In this document: one piece after another, positions 8,096 through 17,398 of the stretch | Numbering within the stretch: position 1 is the stretch's first letter | Layout of the letters: every line of letters starts with the position of its first letter | DNA from: Deltaproteobacteria bacterium | GTDB taxonomy: Bacteria; Desulfobacterota; Desulfuromonadia; Geobacterales; Geobacteraceae | Direction of reading: 5' to 3' | DNA: 64,000 nucleotides | NCBI GenBank assembly: GCA_009668975.1 | Contig: SBEG01000009.1 | Coordinates: 3,454-67,453, forward strand | Translations under genes and position numbers: made by a program | Notes under the pieces: model-generated | Told to the model about the DNA's origin: nothing | Databases searched by the model: none | Seen by the model: only the letters and a program-made list of their open reading frames with translations

Positions 8096-8878
8096 ATGGA
8101 TAAAGAGCAATCGATAGCTCATTCTGAACACATTGCCCCGCCTCTGTCCAAGAAAATAAAACTTTATATTACAGCATTGCTCTCCGTTCCCTTTTATCGT
8201 TATGGGGAGATCGGCAATATTTCCTATACCGTTGGAAAAAACATCCTTGATGGCGTCATCCTCTATACCATGTTTACCATGGCGGAACAGGATCTCAAAG
8301 TTGCCGCTATTCTCGGGATCGTGGTGAAATACGCCTATCCGGGCATAACCATGATTTCCAGCACCTATACGTCTGAATTTATCGACCACCTGGAAGCAGC
8401 GCGTGACACGAGCATGCAGATCCTGCGTCTGATCAGAGTACAGGTGGGAGTCGCCTTGGGACAGTCTCTGGGCGCCGTGTTCCTGTTACTCTGCTTTCCG
8501 CCGTTATTCATGTACTTTTTTGCCAGCCTGTCATTCAAGGCATATCTGTTGGTGGCCCTGTATTTGCTGCATCATATCTGCGATGGCTCATCACAAATCA
8601 TCGAAGGCCGAACCTGGTTCAAAATCATCGAAATCAAAATCCGCAGAGGCGATAACGAAAAGCTGTCACGAAATTTCTGGGTTATTTATACCCTGGCGCA
8701 GAATTTTCAGTTGCTGCTTGGTCAGCTTTTCATCTGGACGGCGTTGGGCATAACCGCCGAGTTTTCTCCCGATCTGACAGCGCCACTCGTAAGCATTACC
8801 GTCGCTTGCGGATTTTTATGCGTGGTTATCTCCAAATTTATTCTACCCGTTACCTACAAATTGAAGTTGTGCTCGTGA
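8096..8878 (+). CDS. Multi-pass inner-membrane protein of unknown function
   Basis: The 260-residue protein has a polar N-terminus (about 25 residues) followed by roughly six hydrophobic segments, including LGQSLGAVFLLLCFPPLF and a C-terminal segment ending VISKFILPVTYKLKLCS. Basic loops (EIKIRRGDNEK) lie between helices. I do not recognise the family. The start codon lacks a good Shine-Dalgarno sequence, so the true start could be different. It lies 25 bp upstream of the ABC ATPase gene on the same strand and is probably transcribed with it, which suggests an accessory role in the same transport system. Confidence 0.7.
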   Translation: MDKEQSIAHSEHIAPPLSKKIKLYITALLSVPFYRYGEIGNISYTVGKNILDGVILYTMFTMAEQDLKVAAILGIVVKYAYPGITMISSTYTSEFIDHLEAARDTSMQILRLIRVQVGVALGQSLGAVFLLLCFPPLFMYFFASLSFKAYLLVALYLLHHICDGSSQIIEGRTWFKIIEIKIRRGDNEKLSRNFWVIYTLAQNFQLLLGQLFIWTALGITAEFSPDLTAPLVSITVACGFLCVVISKFILPVTYKLKLCS

Positions 8879-8903
8879 ATTCTGCCCGGCTTCCGGTTTG
8901 CCT

Positions 8904-9665
8904 ATGCTTGATGTAAACACACTTCACTTTTCACTGGATGAGCAAAAGATTCTTGATGGCATTTCCGTGCGCTTTGAAGCCCGTAAGATTCATGGGATCA
9001 TCGGGCCGAACGGTTCCGGTAAGTCCTCTCTGTTAAAAAATATCTGCAGGATCTGGGAACCGCAGTCCGGTTCGATCGTGATCAACGGGATAGACTCTCG
9101 TGAAATACCGCGAAAAGAGCTGAGTACACTGGTTACCCTGGTTCCGCAAAACACGAACATCGGTTTTCCGCTGTCGGTCTTTGAGATTGTTTCAATGGGA
9201 CGAAACCCGCACCTGGGACGTTTTGAAGGGTTGCGACACAAAGACCGGGAAATAATCGAGCGGGCCTTGCAGCAGACCAATATCCATCATTTGAAAGACA
9301 GAAACATCAATGAATTGTCCGGAGGAGAGGGCCAACTGGCAATAATCGCCCGGGCACTGGCGACAGAGGCGTCCCTGATCCTGCTTGATGAGCCGACTTC
9401 GGAGCTTGATGTCAAGCATACCCTGGAGATCGTGGCAATTTTGGACGAATTAAAGGCACAGGGGAAAACCATTCTGCTGGCCATCCATGATTTGAACCTG
9501 GCGAGAAAGTTTTGCGATTCCATTACCATACTCTTGCGCGGGAAACTTTTTTATTCGGGTACTCCCGAAGATGCGTTTGCTGAAGAAAACATTGCAGAGG
9601 TTTTTGAGGTGCATGTGCGCGAATTTAAACATAACGACACCACTTTCCTCGATTTTTACAAATAG
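8904..9665 (+). CDS. FecE/BtuD-type ABC transporter ATPase
   Basis: The 253-residue protein is the ATP-binding subunit of a metal-chelate/cobalamin-type importer. Walker A is GPNGSGKSS (residues about 34-42), the signature motif is LSGGEGQ, and Walker B is ILLDEPTSELD, followed by an H-loop (AIHDLN). LSGGE followed by x-Q is common in BtuD/FhuC relatives. An in-frame TTG six bases earlier is an alternative start; ATG is preferred, and neither has a strong ribosome site. With the binding protein and permease that follow, it forms a complete type II importer: energy for moving a siderophore, heme, cobalamin or other metal chelate from periplasm to cytoplasm. Confidence 0.92.
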   Translation: MLDVNTLHFSLDEQKILDGISVRFEARKIHGIIGPNGSGKSSLLKNICRIWEPQSGSIVINGIDSREIPRKELSTLVTLVPQNTNIGFPLSVFEIVSMGRNPHLGRFEGLRHKDREIIERALQQTNIHHLKDRNINELSGGEGQLAIIARALATEASLILLDEPTSELDVKHTLEIVAILDELKAQGKTILLAIHDLNLARKFCDSITILLRGKLFYSGTPEDAFAEENIAEVFEVHVREFKHNDTTFLDFYK

Positions 9666-9785
9666 TATCCATCGGAAACTTCGGGAATATTTCAATAGGG
9701 ACAGGCGGGGCTTCGGGGAAGTTCCGCTCCGGCCACAACCGGCACTTTCCGGATGGAAACCAAATGAAATGGTAGAGCCAATGCC

Positions 9786-10817
9786 ATGCGCAATTATTTG
9801 CTAATTACAAACATAAGTTTATGTTTTTGTCTCATTTTCGGAACAGCGTCCGCAACGGCGGGCAGCGCTCAAAAAATGGTTCCCCCCCTGGACCTGGAGC
9901 GGTTGAAAACTGATCTTAGCTTTGTCAGGGGCACACCAAAAGTTGAGGGCCCTTGGCCCCGGCAGGTGCGCTATACCTTCAAAACGTATGATTTCAGAAC
10001 TGATACGTTCCGTCAGGAAGCAAAAACCTTTGTCATAAAAAAGAAGCCGGTGCGGATCATTCCGCACGCCGTGGGCGTCGCGGAGATTTTATGGGCAATC
10101 TGCCCGCGTGAGCGGCTGGTGGCCTTCAATGAATTTGCTGCCGATCCGGACTCCAGCTTCATTGCCGACAAGGTGCGGGCGCGGGGGCCGGTTTTTACCT
10201 CGAAACAGACCGAACTGGTCATCGGTTCTCGGCCTGACCTGGTTTTTACCGTGTTTTATTCCGGTGGCGATTTCAAGGAAAAACTTACACAGGCCAAGAT
10301 CCCCAGCTTTGACCTTGGCTACTTTGGCACGATTGAGTCAGTAAAGGAGCAGGTTCTGCTCATGGGTGAGATTATCGGTGAGGAGGGTAATGCGCAGGCC
10401 CTGGTCAGGCGTATCGATGCAAGGCTCCGGGAACTGAAGGGCAAACTGCCTCGTAGAAACCGTCCGGTCCGGGTGCTGTACTATGATGAGGGGGGCTACG
10501 TTCCCGGAGCATCTTCCAACTTTACTTCGATCTGCACCATGATCGGCGCCGTCAATGTCGGGGCGGAACAGGGCATAAAATCCTGGTCGCAGATCGACTA
10601 TGAAACAGTGCTCAAGTGGAACCCGGATGTAATCATCGTTCCCGAGCGCAGCAAATTGAAAGAGCTGCTGATGTCAAACCGGGTGTTGTCCCATGCCCGC
10701 GCCGTTAAAAGCCGCTCTGTGTATGCTGTTCCCGGTGTCTATCTGCGGGTTACTTCCCAATTCATGCTTCTGAGTGCCGATTATCTCGCGGGCATCATCT
10801 ACCGGCAGTTCCGGTAA
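9786..10817 (+). CDS. FepB/BtuF-type periplasmic binding protein
   Basis: The 343-residue protein has an N-terminal signal peptide (hydrophobic core about 5-22). The chain shows the two-lobe class III plan: PVRIIPHAVGVAEILWAI at the first lobe, VIGSRPDLVFTVFYSGG, the long connecting helix near YFGTIESVKEQVLLMGEIIG, and WNPDVIIVPERSK in lobe two. These are the landmarks of siderophore/heme/B12-binding proteins. It carries an unusually long region (about 30-90) before the first lobe. It follows the ATPase by 120 bp and precedes the permease by 6 bp. The ligand cannot be inferred from sequence alone; a metal chelate brought in by the TonB-dependent receptor downstream is the likely class. Confidence 0.88.
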   Translation: MRNYLLITNISLCFCLIFGTASATAGSAQKMVPPLDLERLKTDLSFVRGTPKVEGPWPRQVRYTFKTYDFRTDTFRQEAKTFVIKKKPVRIIPHAVGVAEILWAICPRERLVAFNEFAADPDSSFIADKVRARGPVFTSKQTELVIGSRPDLVFTVFYSGGDFKEKLTQAKIPSFDLGYFGTIESVKEQVLLMGEIIGEEGNAQALVRRIDARLRELKGKLPRRNRPVRVLYYDEGGYVPGASSNFTSICTMIGAVNVGAEQGIKSWSQIDYETVLKWNPDVIIVPERSKLKELLMSNRVLSHARAVKSRSVYAVPGVYLRVTSQFMLLSADYLAGIIYRQFR

Positions 10818-10823
10818 GCCATT

Positions 10824-11852
10824 ATGAGTAAAAAAGAATTTTATTATTTATCAGCTTTGCTGGCCCTGATTGCCGCGGGAGGTTTTCTTTCCTTGTCGTC
10901 AGGCTCATGGCCGATTTCCGTTTCCCGGGTGTTTTTGATTCTGATGTCGAAATTGGGGCTCTACGCCGGCGCCATTAATGAGGTTGAAGCTACCATTGTC
11001 TGGGACGGCCGGCTGCCGCGCTTTCTGGTTGCGCTGCTGGTCGGGTTTTCTCTCGGAGGAGCCGGCACGATCATGCAGGGGATTTTCAAGAACCCCATGG
11101 CCAGCCCCGGCGTAATGGGTATCGATTCAGGCGCCGCGCTGGGCGCCGTGCTGGCCATTTATCTGGGACTGGCAGCAGATTCACTCGTGGCGCTACCTTT
11201 TGCCGCGATCATTTTTTCCCTGCTCACCCTGGCGGCGGTTTTTGCCATTGCGACCTCACGGGGGCGCACTTCCATCGCAACGCTGCTGCTGGCGGGCATT
11301 GCCCTTAATCTGGTGTTGGGTGCGCTGACGTCTTTTATCATCACCCTGAGCACCAGGGAGTTCGACGTGGGGCGGGTGATCGTGAACTGGCTCATGGGAG
11401 ACCTGAATAACCGCTCCTGGGAGCATGTCTCCATCGTCTTTCCGACCACCGGTTTTGCGCTGCTGGGAGCCCTGTTTTTTGCCAAGGACTTGAACTTGCT
11501 CATGCTCGGAGAAGAAACCGCGGCAAACCTGGGGGTCAACATCAAGCGAGCCCGCAATTGGCTCCTGCTCTTTTCTTCCATTGAAACCGGCGGAGCCATT
11601 GCCGTCTCGGGGGTGATCGGCTTTGTCGGGCTGGTTGCACCGCACATCATGCGCAGCCTTGTCGGGCCGGATAACCGGAAGTTGATCGTTTTTTCCGGAC
11701 TGCTCGCAGCGGTATTCATCATCTACGCCGATCTTTTTGTGCGGCTGGTTGTGACAGTAGATCTAAAGGTCGGTATTATTACTTCGATGCTTGGTGGGCC
11801 GTTTTTTCTCTATCTGATCGTTAAGCACCGCAAACAGTTTGAATATATGTAA
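10824..11852 (+). CDS. FecCD/BtuC-family ABC permease
   Basis: The 342-residue protein has about ten membrane segments and the family landmarks: RLPRFLVALLVGFSLGGAGTIMQGIFKNPMASPGVMGIDSGA-type block near residues 65-105 (read in parts: RLPRF, GAGTIMQG, NPMASPGVMGI), LLAGIALN, LGVNI before the coupling helix, and GVIGFVGLVAPHIMR. It is the membrane channel partner of the FecE-like ATPase and FepB-like binder immediately upstream. Only 11 bp separate its stop from the preferred MoxR start, so the importer and the MoxR/VWA genes are very likely co-transcribed. Confidence 0.92.
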   Translation: MSKKEFYYLSALLALIAAGGFLSLSSGSWPISVSRVFLILMSKLGLYAGAINEVEATIVWDGRLPRFLVALLVGFSLGGAGTIMQGIFKNPMASPGVMGIDSGAALGAVLAIYLGLAADSLVALPFAAIIFSLLTLAAVFAIATSRGRTSIATLLLAGIALNLVLGALTSFIITLSTREFDVGRVIVNWLMGDLNNRSWEHVSIVFPTTGFALLGALFFAKDLNLLMLGEETAANLGVNIKRARNWLLLFSSIETGGAIAVSGVIGFVGLVAPHIMRSLVGPDNRKLIVFSGLLAAVFIIYADLFVRLVVTVDLKVGIITSMLGGPFFLYLIVKHRKQFEYM

Positions 11853-11863
11853 AGGGAATGCAT

Positions 11864-12886
11864 ATGCAGGACAGTATCGCAGTCGACGGCAGCACAACAG
11901 AGCTTTTTGACCGCTACGCTGACAAGATTCAGCAGATTAAAGCTGAAATTGCCAAAGTAGTTATTGGTCAGGAAGAGATGATCAGCCTGATGATTCTGAC
12001 GCTGCTCTCCAAGGGGCATATCCTGCTCGAGGGCGTGCCCGGGCTGGCAAAAAGTCTTGCGGTCGAAACGTTCGCAAACGTGATCGGCGGAAATTTCAAA
12101 CGCTTCCAGTTCACCCCCGACAAGATGCCGAGCGATATCACCGGCACGATGATCTGGAATGAGCTGGAGCGGAAGTTCGAATTTTATTTTGGCCCGATCT
12201 TCTGCAATATTTTCCTTGCCGATGAAATAAACCGGGCCTCGCCAAAGGTGCAATCCGCCCTGCTGCAGGCGATGCAGGAGAAGGAAGTTACGGTTGAATG
12301 CCTGCGCTACGATATCCCTCAGCCGTTCATGGTGCTTGCCACGCAAAATCCGATTGAACAGATCGGCACCTACCCGCTGGCGGAATCCCAGGTTGACCGT
12401 TTCATGGTGAAATATGATGTCGGCTACCCGCAAAAGGCTGAAGAGTTTGAGCTGGTCCGGAGAAAAAACACCAACTTTGATCAGCTGAAAGCCGAGATCA
12501 AAACTCTTCTGTCCCTGGACGATATCACGGCCATCCAGCAGCTCATCCATGATCAGGTACGGGTGAGCGGGAAAGTCATGAGCTACATTCTGAATATCTG
12601 CATTGCCACGCGGCCGCGCGAGACCTATGCCGCGCAGCAGCAGAGCGCGGATATTCATCAGTACATCAGGCTCGGGGCGTCACCCCGGGCCTCCGAATCG
12701 CTGCTGGCGCTGGCAAAATCATTCGCTTTCAGCAAGCGGCGGGACTATGTCATATTTGACGATGTAGCCACCTGCGCCGTGCATGTGCTCAGGCATCGCA
12801 TCCTGCTTAACAGCACCGCGCTGTCGCAGCAGGTCAGCGCCGACATGCTTGTTCGGGAAATCCTGAAAACCATCGAGCCATACTGA
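11864..12886 (+). CDS. MoxR-family AAA+ ATPase
   Basis: The 340-residue ATPase has Walker A GVPGLAKS (about 57-64), Walker B FLADEINRASPK and sensor region LATQNPIEQIGTYPL, all typical of MoxR. The ATG at 11864 is preferred because AAAGGGA lies at good spacing; the in-frame ATG at 11858 is too close. MoxR proteins work as chaperone-like machines with VWA-domain partners, in maturation of enzymes or metal-cofactor insertion. Here the partners follow directly: a DUF58 protein overlapping by one base, then BatD-like and two VWA proteins. The unusual aspect is the tight coupling to a chelate importer on the 5' side. Confidence 0.93.
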   Translation: MQDSIAVDGSTTELFDRYADKIQQIKAEIAKVVIGQEEMISLMILTLLSKGHILLEGVPGLAKSLAVETFANVIGGNFKRFQFTPDKMPSDITGTMIWNELERKFEFYFGPIFCNIFLADEINRASPKVQSALLQAMQEKEVTVECLRYDIPQPFMVLATQNPIEQIGTYPLAESQVDRFMVKYDVGYPQKAEEFELVRRKNTNFDQLKAEIKTLLSLDDITAIQQLIHDQVRVSGKVMSYILNICIATRPRETYAAQQQSADIHQYIRLGASPRASESLLALAKSFAFSKRRDYVIFDDVATCAVHVLRHRILLNSTALSQQVSADMLVREILKTIEPY

Positions 12887-13770
12887 TGACCAAGGCCAAA
12901 TCGGAAAAAAGCCTGCTTTCCAAGAAAGAGCTCCTGGAAATATTCATCAATCACCGGGTGCACTCACCGTTCCCCGGCGACTGGGAAAGTATCTTCAAGG
13001 GGCTGGGCTATGAGTTCTGGTCGCTCCGGGAGCTTGAACCCGGGGATCCGTACAAAAATATCGACTGGAAGGCAAAGGCAAAAACCGGAAAGTATTATGT
13101 GCGGGAGTTTCTTGCCGAGAGCTATTTCAACGTCATGCTCCTCTACGATATCAGCAGGTCGGTGCACTTTGGCCGGAAGGAGCTGCTTCAGGCGCAGATT
13201 GCCGTGTCGCTGGCCTACAGTGCGGTTCTGAGCAATGACGGCTGCGGTCTGATCCTGTTCGCCGACGAGATTGTGCAGTATATTCCGCCGCGCATGGGCA
13301 GAGCACATTTTATGGAGATTCTCGAAGCCATTGTGCAGGCTGAGCCGGTTGCCTGCGAAGCGACAAATCTGACGCTGGCATTGACCAAGCTGATCAATGA
13401 GGTGCCGGAGAGCCTTACCTTCATCCTCTCCGATTTCATGTATCCGCTTGATTTCAGCTACAGCTTCCATCACACGGCACACGGAACCAGCAAGCATGAG
13501 GTAAAAGCTGTGCAGGTACTCGAGGAATGCGAACTCGGTCTACCCCCCAACGCAACAGGAATCATGCCGCTCTATGATTATGAAAGCGGCAAAACGGTGG
13601 AGCTCGATCTCGGCAAATGGCAGGAGTACAACGATACGATGAGCCGGGTGCGAACCGCTACCGGAAACCGGCTGAACCGCGCGGGCATCGATCTGGTAAC
13701 CATCAGCCCGGCAGATGATTTTGCCGGGAAAATCAATGCGTTTATGAAGAGGCCTCCTTCAAGTTACTAG
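12886..13770 (+). CDS. DUF58-family MoxR partner protein
   Basis: The 294-residue soluble protein has the DUF58 hallmark near residues 45-75: LRELEPGDPYKNIDWKAKAK, followed by LLYDISRSVHFG, a degenerate MIDAS-like motif of a VWA-like fold. ATG overlaps the MoxR stop (ATGA), so translation is coupled. DUF58 proteins nearly always sit after MoxR and are thought to be adaptors between the ATPase and membrane VWA proteins. It is followed by a palindromic repeat element inserted before the next gene. Confidence 0.88.
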   Translation: MTKAKSEKSLLSKKELLEIFINHRVHSPFPGDWESIFKGLGYEFWSLRELEPGDPYKNIDWKAKAKTGKYYVREFLAESYFNVMLLYDISRSVHFGRKELLQAQIAVSLAYSAVLSNDGCGLILFADEIVQYIPPRMGRAHFMEILEAIVQAEPVACEATNLTLALTKLINEVPESLTFILSDFMYPLDFSYSFHHTAHGTSKHEVKAVQVLEECELGLPPNATGIMPLYDYESGKTVELDLGKWQEYNDTMSRVRTATGNRLNRAGIDLVTISPADDFAGKINAFMKRPPSSY

Positions 13771-13771
13771 G

Positions 13772-13886
13772 AGTCGGTAACACTTGAAATCAACCCCCCT
13801 CAATCCCCCTTGACAGTGGGGAAGCCTTTAAGCCTCCCTTGTCAAGGTTTGGAGGGGTTGTCTGCGAAGAAACATCTGTAGCAGAC
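13772..13886. repeat. Palindromic MITE-like element, family 1 copy A
   Basis: Starts AGTCGGTAACACTTGAAATC and ends ATCTGTAGCAGACT, with internal CCCCCTTGACAG/CTTGTCAAGG arms and a TTTGGAGGGGTTGTCTGCG segment. The same segments in the same or inverted order recur at 19499-19626, 33055-33110 and 35839-35936. It lies between the DUF58 and BatD-like genes of one operon. The ends of this copy are the most diverged of the set. Confidence 0.75.
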
Positions 13887-13905
13887 TGTATGAGACAGGT
13901 ATGCC

Positions 13906-15501
13906 ATGAGCTACTACTTCAAAAACTACTTTGCGATCTGTGTACTGTTCCTGCTCGTTGCACTGCCCGCGGCTGCCGCCCCCGAAACGGTTGCCATTCC
14001 CAGTCCCGCAACCAACGGGAAAAAGACTGCCGCTTCCTTTTCATTTGACTCTGTCTGGTTTTATCAAAACGGGACACGGGTCATCCCGGAGATTGGCAAG
14101 CGCTGGATTACGGTTGTCTTTGACCCGGGCGATAACGCCGCTGGTACTGAATTTAATGTTAGCGACGACAGTTTTATTCAGGAAAAGGCCAAGGCGGTCT
14201 TGCTCGCCCACGATCGACTTACCGAATACTTGTATGACCCCAACCTTGCGGAAGCCACCGGTTTTTTCAAACTGCGCGGCGGCCTGACGCTGGAAGATAT
14301 CCGTCAGCTTATCGCCCAGGTGAGTAAAGAAGAGGCCGTCAAATACGTCCACCCGACGTTGATCCTGAATAATAAAACGTTCGCATTTTTCACGGAATTT
14401 CAGCTGGAATGGAAAACGGGCGCTGACCCGGCACAGCGGGAGGCGCTGCTCAAGGCTGCCCATGTGGTATTTGATGAAAATAAAAACCACTATGTTGTTG
14501 ACGTTGCCGCGATGCCTTTCTTTAAGGCGCTGAACCTGCTGGCGGAAGATGTCAACGTGCTCCGGGCAACGCCCTCTCTGGTTGAGATCAAACCATCGAT
14601 CAGCGCCAACTTGTCTCTTTCCATGCGTGGGGGGAACATCGGCAACAGCGTCCCGTTCAAACTCACCATTACCTTTTCCGACCGGGTACGCATCGATCCA
14701 AGCTCTCTTGCCACGCTGAATCTGCGGCCGGCAAATCTGCAGAAGGAGCTTTTTGACAGCACCGTTGACCCATATGATACCGCAAAAATCGTCACGAAAA
14801 GTCCCCTTGTCGTCACCGGGCGGGTAACATTCTATGCCCCCGGTGAATTCACCATTCCGGCTGTTCCGATCAGTTATAGCTGCCCGTCCTGCCCCGGCAG
14901 CAGCGTACGTTCATTCGAAACGGAACCGGTTATTTTCAAAGTTTCCTCGATAATTCCGGCAGAACAATCAGAATACCGGCTTATCGTACCGGCCGAACCG
15001 ATCTCTCCCGCGTTTCACCTGGCGGCGTACCGCCAGCAAGGCAAGTTTGATCTAAGGCTCGCCCTGATCTGCTTTGCCGGAATAGTTCCGTGCGCTGTCT
15101 GGCTGCTCATTCTGCGCCGTAAAGTCACTGCGGAGCGGGTTCTGCTTGAGGATAATAACAAGGAAGAACTGCTGGCCGAAAAGTTGCGTAGCCTGGTACA
15201 GGTTACGCCAACCGCACCACATTGGCGTTATCTGGGCGAAGTTGGCAGCCTGTTGCGGGAGTATCTGCTGGTTCACTGCGGAATCGATGAAAAATATCGG
15301 GGCGGAAGCGGCAAGCAGTTCCTGGAAACCCTGGGCGAGCGCATTCCCCGGGAAAGTCTTGAGTCCCTAGGTCTTATTTTTGCTGCGATCGATACCAGCA
15401 TTTCCCGTGAGTCCGAGCAACATCAGGAGATTGAGCAGCTTCAGGGAGAAATTTTGAAGGTTGTAGATCTGACTGCGCAAAATGCGGCAGCCCATGGGTA
15501 G
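13906..15501 (+). CDS. BatD-like membrane protein
   Basis: The 531-residue protein has a signal peptide (residues 1-24, PAAAA end), a large periplasmic beta-rich region with an oxygen-tolerance BatD-like portion (SANLSLSMRGGNIGNSVPFK, then VTFYAPGEFTIPAVPISY), one membrane segment at about 386-405 and a cytoplasmic tail of about 120 residues. A CPSCPG pair lies in the periplasmic part. BatD proteins act with MoxR and VWA proteins in the Bat (aerotolerance) operons. Its ribosome site is weak. It ends 6 bp before the first VWA gene. Assignment as BatD rests on architecture and context more than on a strong motif. Confidence 0.75.
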   Translation: MSYYFKNYFAICVLFLLVALPAAAAPETVAIPSPATNGKKTAASFSFDSVWFYQNGTRVIPEIGKRWITVVFDPGDNAAGTEFNVSDDSFIQEKAKAVLLAHDRLTEYLYDPNLAEATGFFKLRGGLTLEDIRQLIAQVSKEEAVKYVHPTLILNNKTFAFFTEFQLEWKTGADPAQREALLKAAHVVFDENKNHYVVDVAAMPFFKALNLLAEDVNVLRATPSLVEIKPSISANLSLSMRGGNIGNSVPFKLTITFSDRVRIDPSSLATLNLRPANLQKELFDSTVDPYDTAKIVTKSPLVVTGRVTFYAPGEFTIPAVPISYSCPSCPGSSVRSFETEPVIFKVSSIIPAEQSEYRLIVPAEPISPAFHLAAYRQQGKFDLRLALICFAGIVPCAVWLLILRRKVTAERVLLEDNNKEELLAEKLRSLVQVTPTAPHWRYLGEVGSLLREYLLVHCGIDEKYRGGSGKQFLETLGERIPRESLESLGLIFAAIDTSISRESEQHQEIEQLQGEILKVVDLTAQNAAAHG

Positions 15502-15507
15502 TCTTCT

Positions 15508-16611
15508 ATGAGCATCCAGTATCCCTGGGCACTGCTGCTCCTGGCATTGATACCGGCAGTGCTCGGTGCGAAAAAAAAATATGCGCTCAGAACCGGTTTT
15601 TCCGCGGTTTTACTGCTCGGCCGGAACCTGCAGCCCGGTCTGATTAAGGCACATGGCGCCGATTTCATTGCCGTTGCCGCCATGGTCCTGCTCGTGCTTG
15701 CTGTGGCCAATGTGCAATATTCCAGCTACTGGCAAAAAAACTACCTAGAATCCAAGTGGATAATGCTGGTTCAGGATCTCTCCGGTTCCATGGGCAGGCC
15801 CAGTGACGAGAGCGGCACTGCAACCCTCGGGGATGTAGCCCTCGAGGGCGCGCACGCTTTCATTGATCTGCGCAATAAAGACGATCTGATCGGCATTATA
15901 GCTTTTTCCAATCTCGCACAGGTGGTCGCCCCTCCTTCCTTTGACAGGGAAATCCTCAGGAAGAAGCTGGAGCTGCTGAACAGAAAAAATGATTCCGCAG
16001 TGTTCAGAGAGCTGACCGGGGGCGGTGAGACCAATGCTTCCTATGCCGCCTGGCTGGCATTGTGCGTTTTTTTTATGCTGCTCCCGGTGGAACACCAGCC
16101 ATCGTACGAACAGATCAATGACCTGCGCTACTCGCTGATGGGCGAAAGCAGTGCGGCACTACAGATTCCCGCTTTGTTTAAAAAGACGGAATTCGGCCGG
16201 GGTATGGCCATCGTTCTCTTTACCGATGGCCGCATCGAAGCGAACAAAAGCACCGAGGATGTGGAGAAAGGGCTGATTAACTTTGTCAACGTGATAGGTC
16301 TGGTCAAGCAGCTGGGGATCAAGCTCTATCTTGTCGTGGTGGGCGGTGATGTTGCCGGCGAAGTGCGCCTGGCTCTGGAAGGCACCGCAGGCGAATCCTC
16401 CGCGGGCCAGATATTTTACATGCCCCGCACCTTGGATCGAACGCAGATCACCGGGGTGTACAATAAAATAAATGAACTGGAAAAAAACCGGCTGCTGGTG
16501 AAGCTGGAGAAACGGAAAAAGGATACCAGGGGGCCACTGGCGCTGGCGGCGGCCGTACTTTTAGCCGCCTATTGGGTATTGCAGACACTACCTGCGACAA
16601 GAAAGATCTGA
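15508..16611 (+). CDS. VWA-domain membrane protein (BatA/BatB-like) with intact MIDAS
   Basis: The 367-residue protein has two N-terminal membrane segments (about 5-22 and 52-70), a VWA domain with MIDAS motif DLSGS (D90, S92, S94) and FTDGR further on, and a C-terminal membrane segment before the final basic tail. It lies 6 bp after the BatD-like gene and 3 bp before the next one. VWA proteins of Bat operons face the periplasm and bind a divalent metal at the MIDAS site. An extra membrane-like segment (WLALCVFFMLLPVE) interrupts the VWA fold, which is unusual. Confidence 0.85.
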   Translation: MSIQYPWALLLLALIPAVLGAKKKYALRTGFSAVLLLGRNLQPGLIKAHGADFIAVAAMVLLVLAVANVQYSSYWQKNYLESKWIMLVQDLSGSMGRPSDESGTATLGDVALEGAHAFIDLRNKDDLIGIIAFSNLAQVVAPPSFDREILRKKLELLNRKNDSAVFRELTGGGETNASYAAWLALCVFFMLLPVEHQPSYEQINDLRYSLMGESSAALQIPALFKKTEFGRGMAIVLFTDGRIEANKSTEDVEKGLINFVNVIGLVKQLGIKLYLVVVGGDVAGEVRLALEGTAGESSAGQIFYMPRTLDRTQITGVYNKINELEKNRLLVKLEKRKKDTRGPLALAAAVLLAAYWVLQTLPATRKI

Positions 16612-16614
16612 CCG

Positions 16615-17373
16615 ATGAAAAGTACACATGGCAGAATCATAGCTCTTCTCATTCTTTTGGCGGTTACTTTCATGCTGTTGGGCGTCTCTAGTTACCGCGA
16701 GTACCGTCACCGTACCGTACGGGAAGCGCAAAACCGGCTTTTGCAGCAGCAGCTGCAAACCGCGGACGCTATCGCGGATGACCGTACTGCCGTAGCTGCC
16801 TATAAAAAGCTGCGCCCGGCCCTCCCTGAAATTCAGTTGCGCATCCTGCAACGGCAATGGCGCAGTGCTATGGAGCTGATGAACTACCTGCAGCGCGCCC
16901 GGCTCAATACTGAGCTGCAGGGTAAGACGGCTGAATACGGCACCCGACTCACGGCCCTCCTCGATGAGATGCTTGACCGCTGCGGCGTCATGTTGACCGA
17001 CTCAGCGACGCTGCGTTCCGAGATCCTCTGGCAGGTCTATAATATTGCCGGGTCGGTAAAAGTGCTGAACGCATTGGTGCTGCTCGAAAATGAGCAAACT
17101 GCCGATAAGGTGCAGGGCGTTATGCGCGACGCGTTGACTGACTTCAAGGCGGCCGTAGAAGCGGTGGACAAAGCCGATGTACCGCCGCTGCAGAAAAATA
17201 TTCCCCGCTGGAACCTCGAACTGCTCAACGGGGAGCAGTACGTGAAGAAAATTGAGGTTTCCATGACAGATATGGATAAAAACCAGGCGCTGAAAGAAAA
17301 TCTTGAAACGCTGCTGCCCGAAATGGGCGGTTATGCCCCCGGCGAGCCGATAGAAACGAAAATTGAAAAATAA
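16615..17373 (+). CDS. Membrane-anchored alpha-helical periplasmic protein, unknown
   Basis: The 252-residue product has one N-terminal membrane segment (about 8-25) followed by an almost wholly helical, charged chain rich in Gln, Leu and Glu (for example QNRLLQQQLQTADAI). I do not recognise the family. It starts 3 bp after the first VWA gene and is followed by a repeat element and then the second VWA gene. In Bat operons this place is often taken by helical or TPR accessory proteins, so a scaffold role is plausible. Confidence 0.75.
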   Translation: MKSTHGRIIALLILLAVTFMLLGVSSYREYRHRTVREAQNRLLQQQLQTADAIADDRTAVAAYKKLRPALPEIQLRILQRQWRSAMELMNYLQRARLNTELQGKTAEYGTRLTALLDEMLDRCGVMLTDSATLRSEILWQVYNIAGSVKVLNALVLLENEQTADKVQGVMRDALTDFKAAVEAVDKADVPPLQKNIPRWNLELLNGEQYVKKIEVSMTDMDKNQALKENLETLLPEMGGYAPGEPIETKIEK

Positions 17374-17398
17374 CATGTTCGGAAATCTTAGCGTACTC

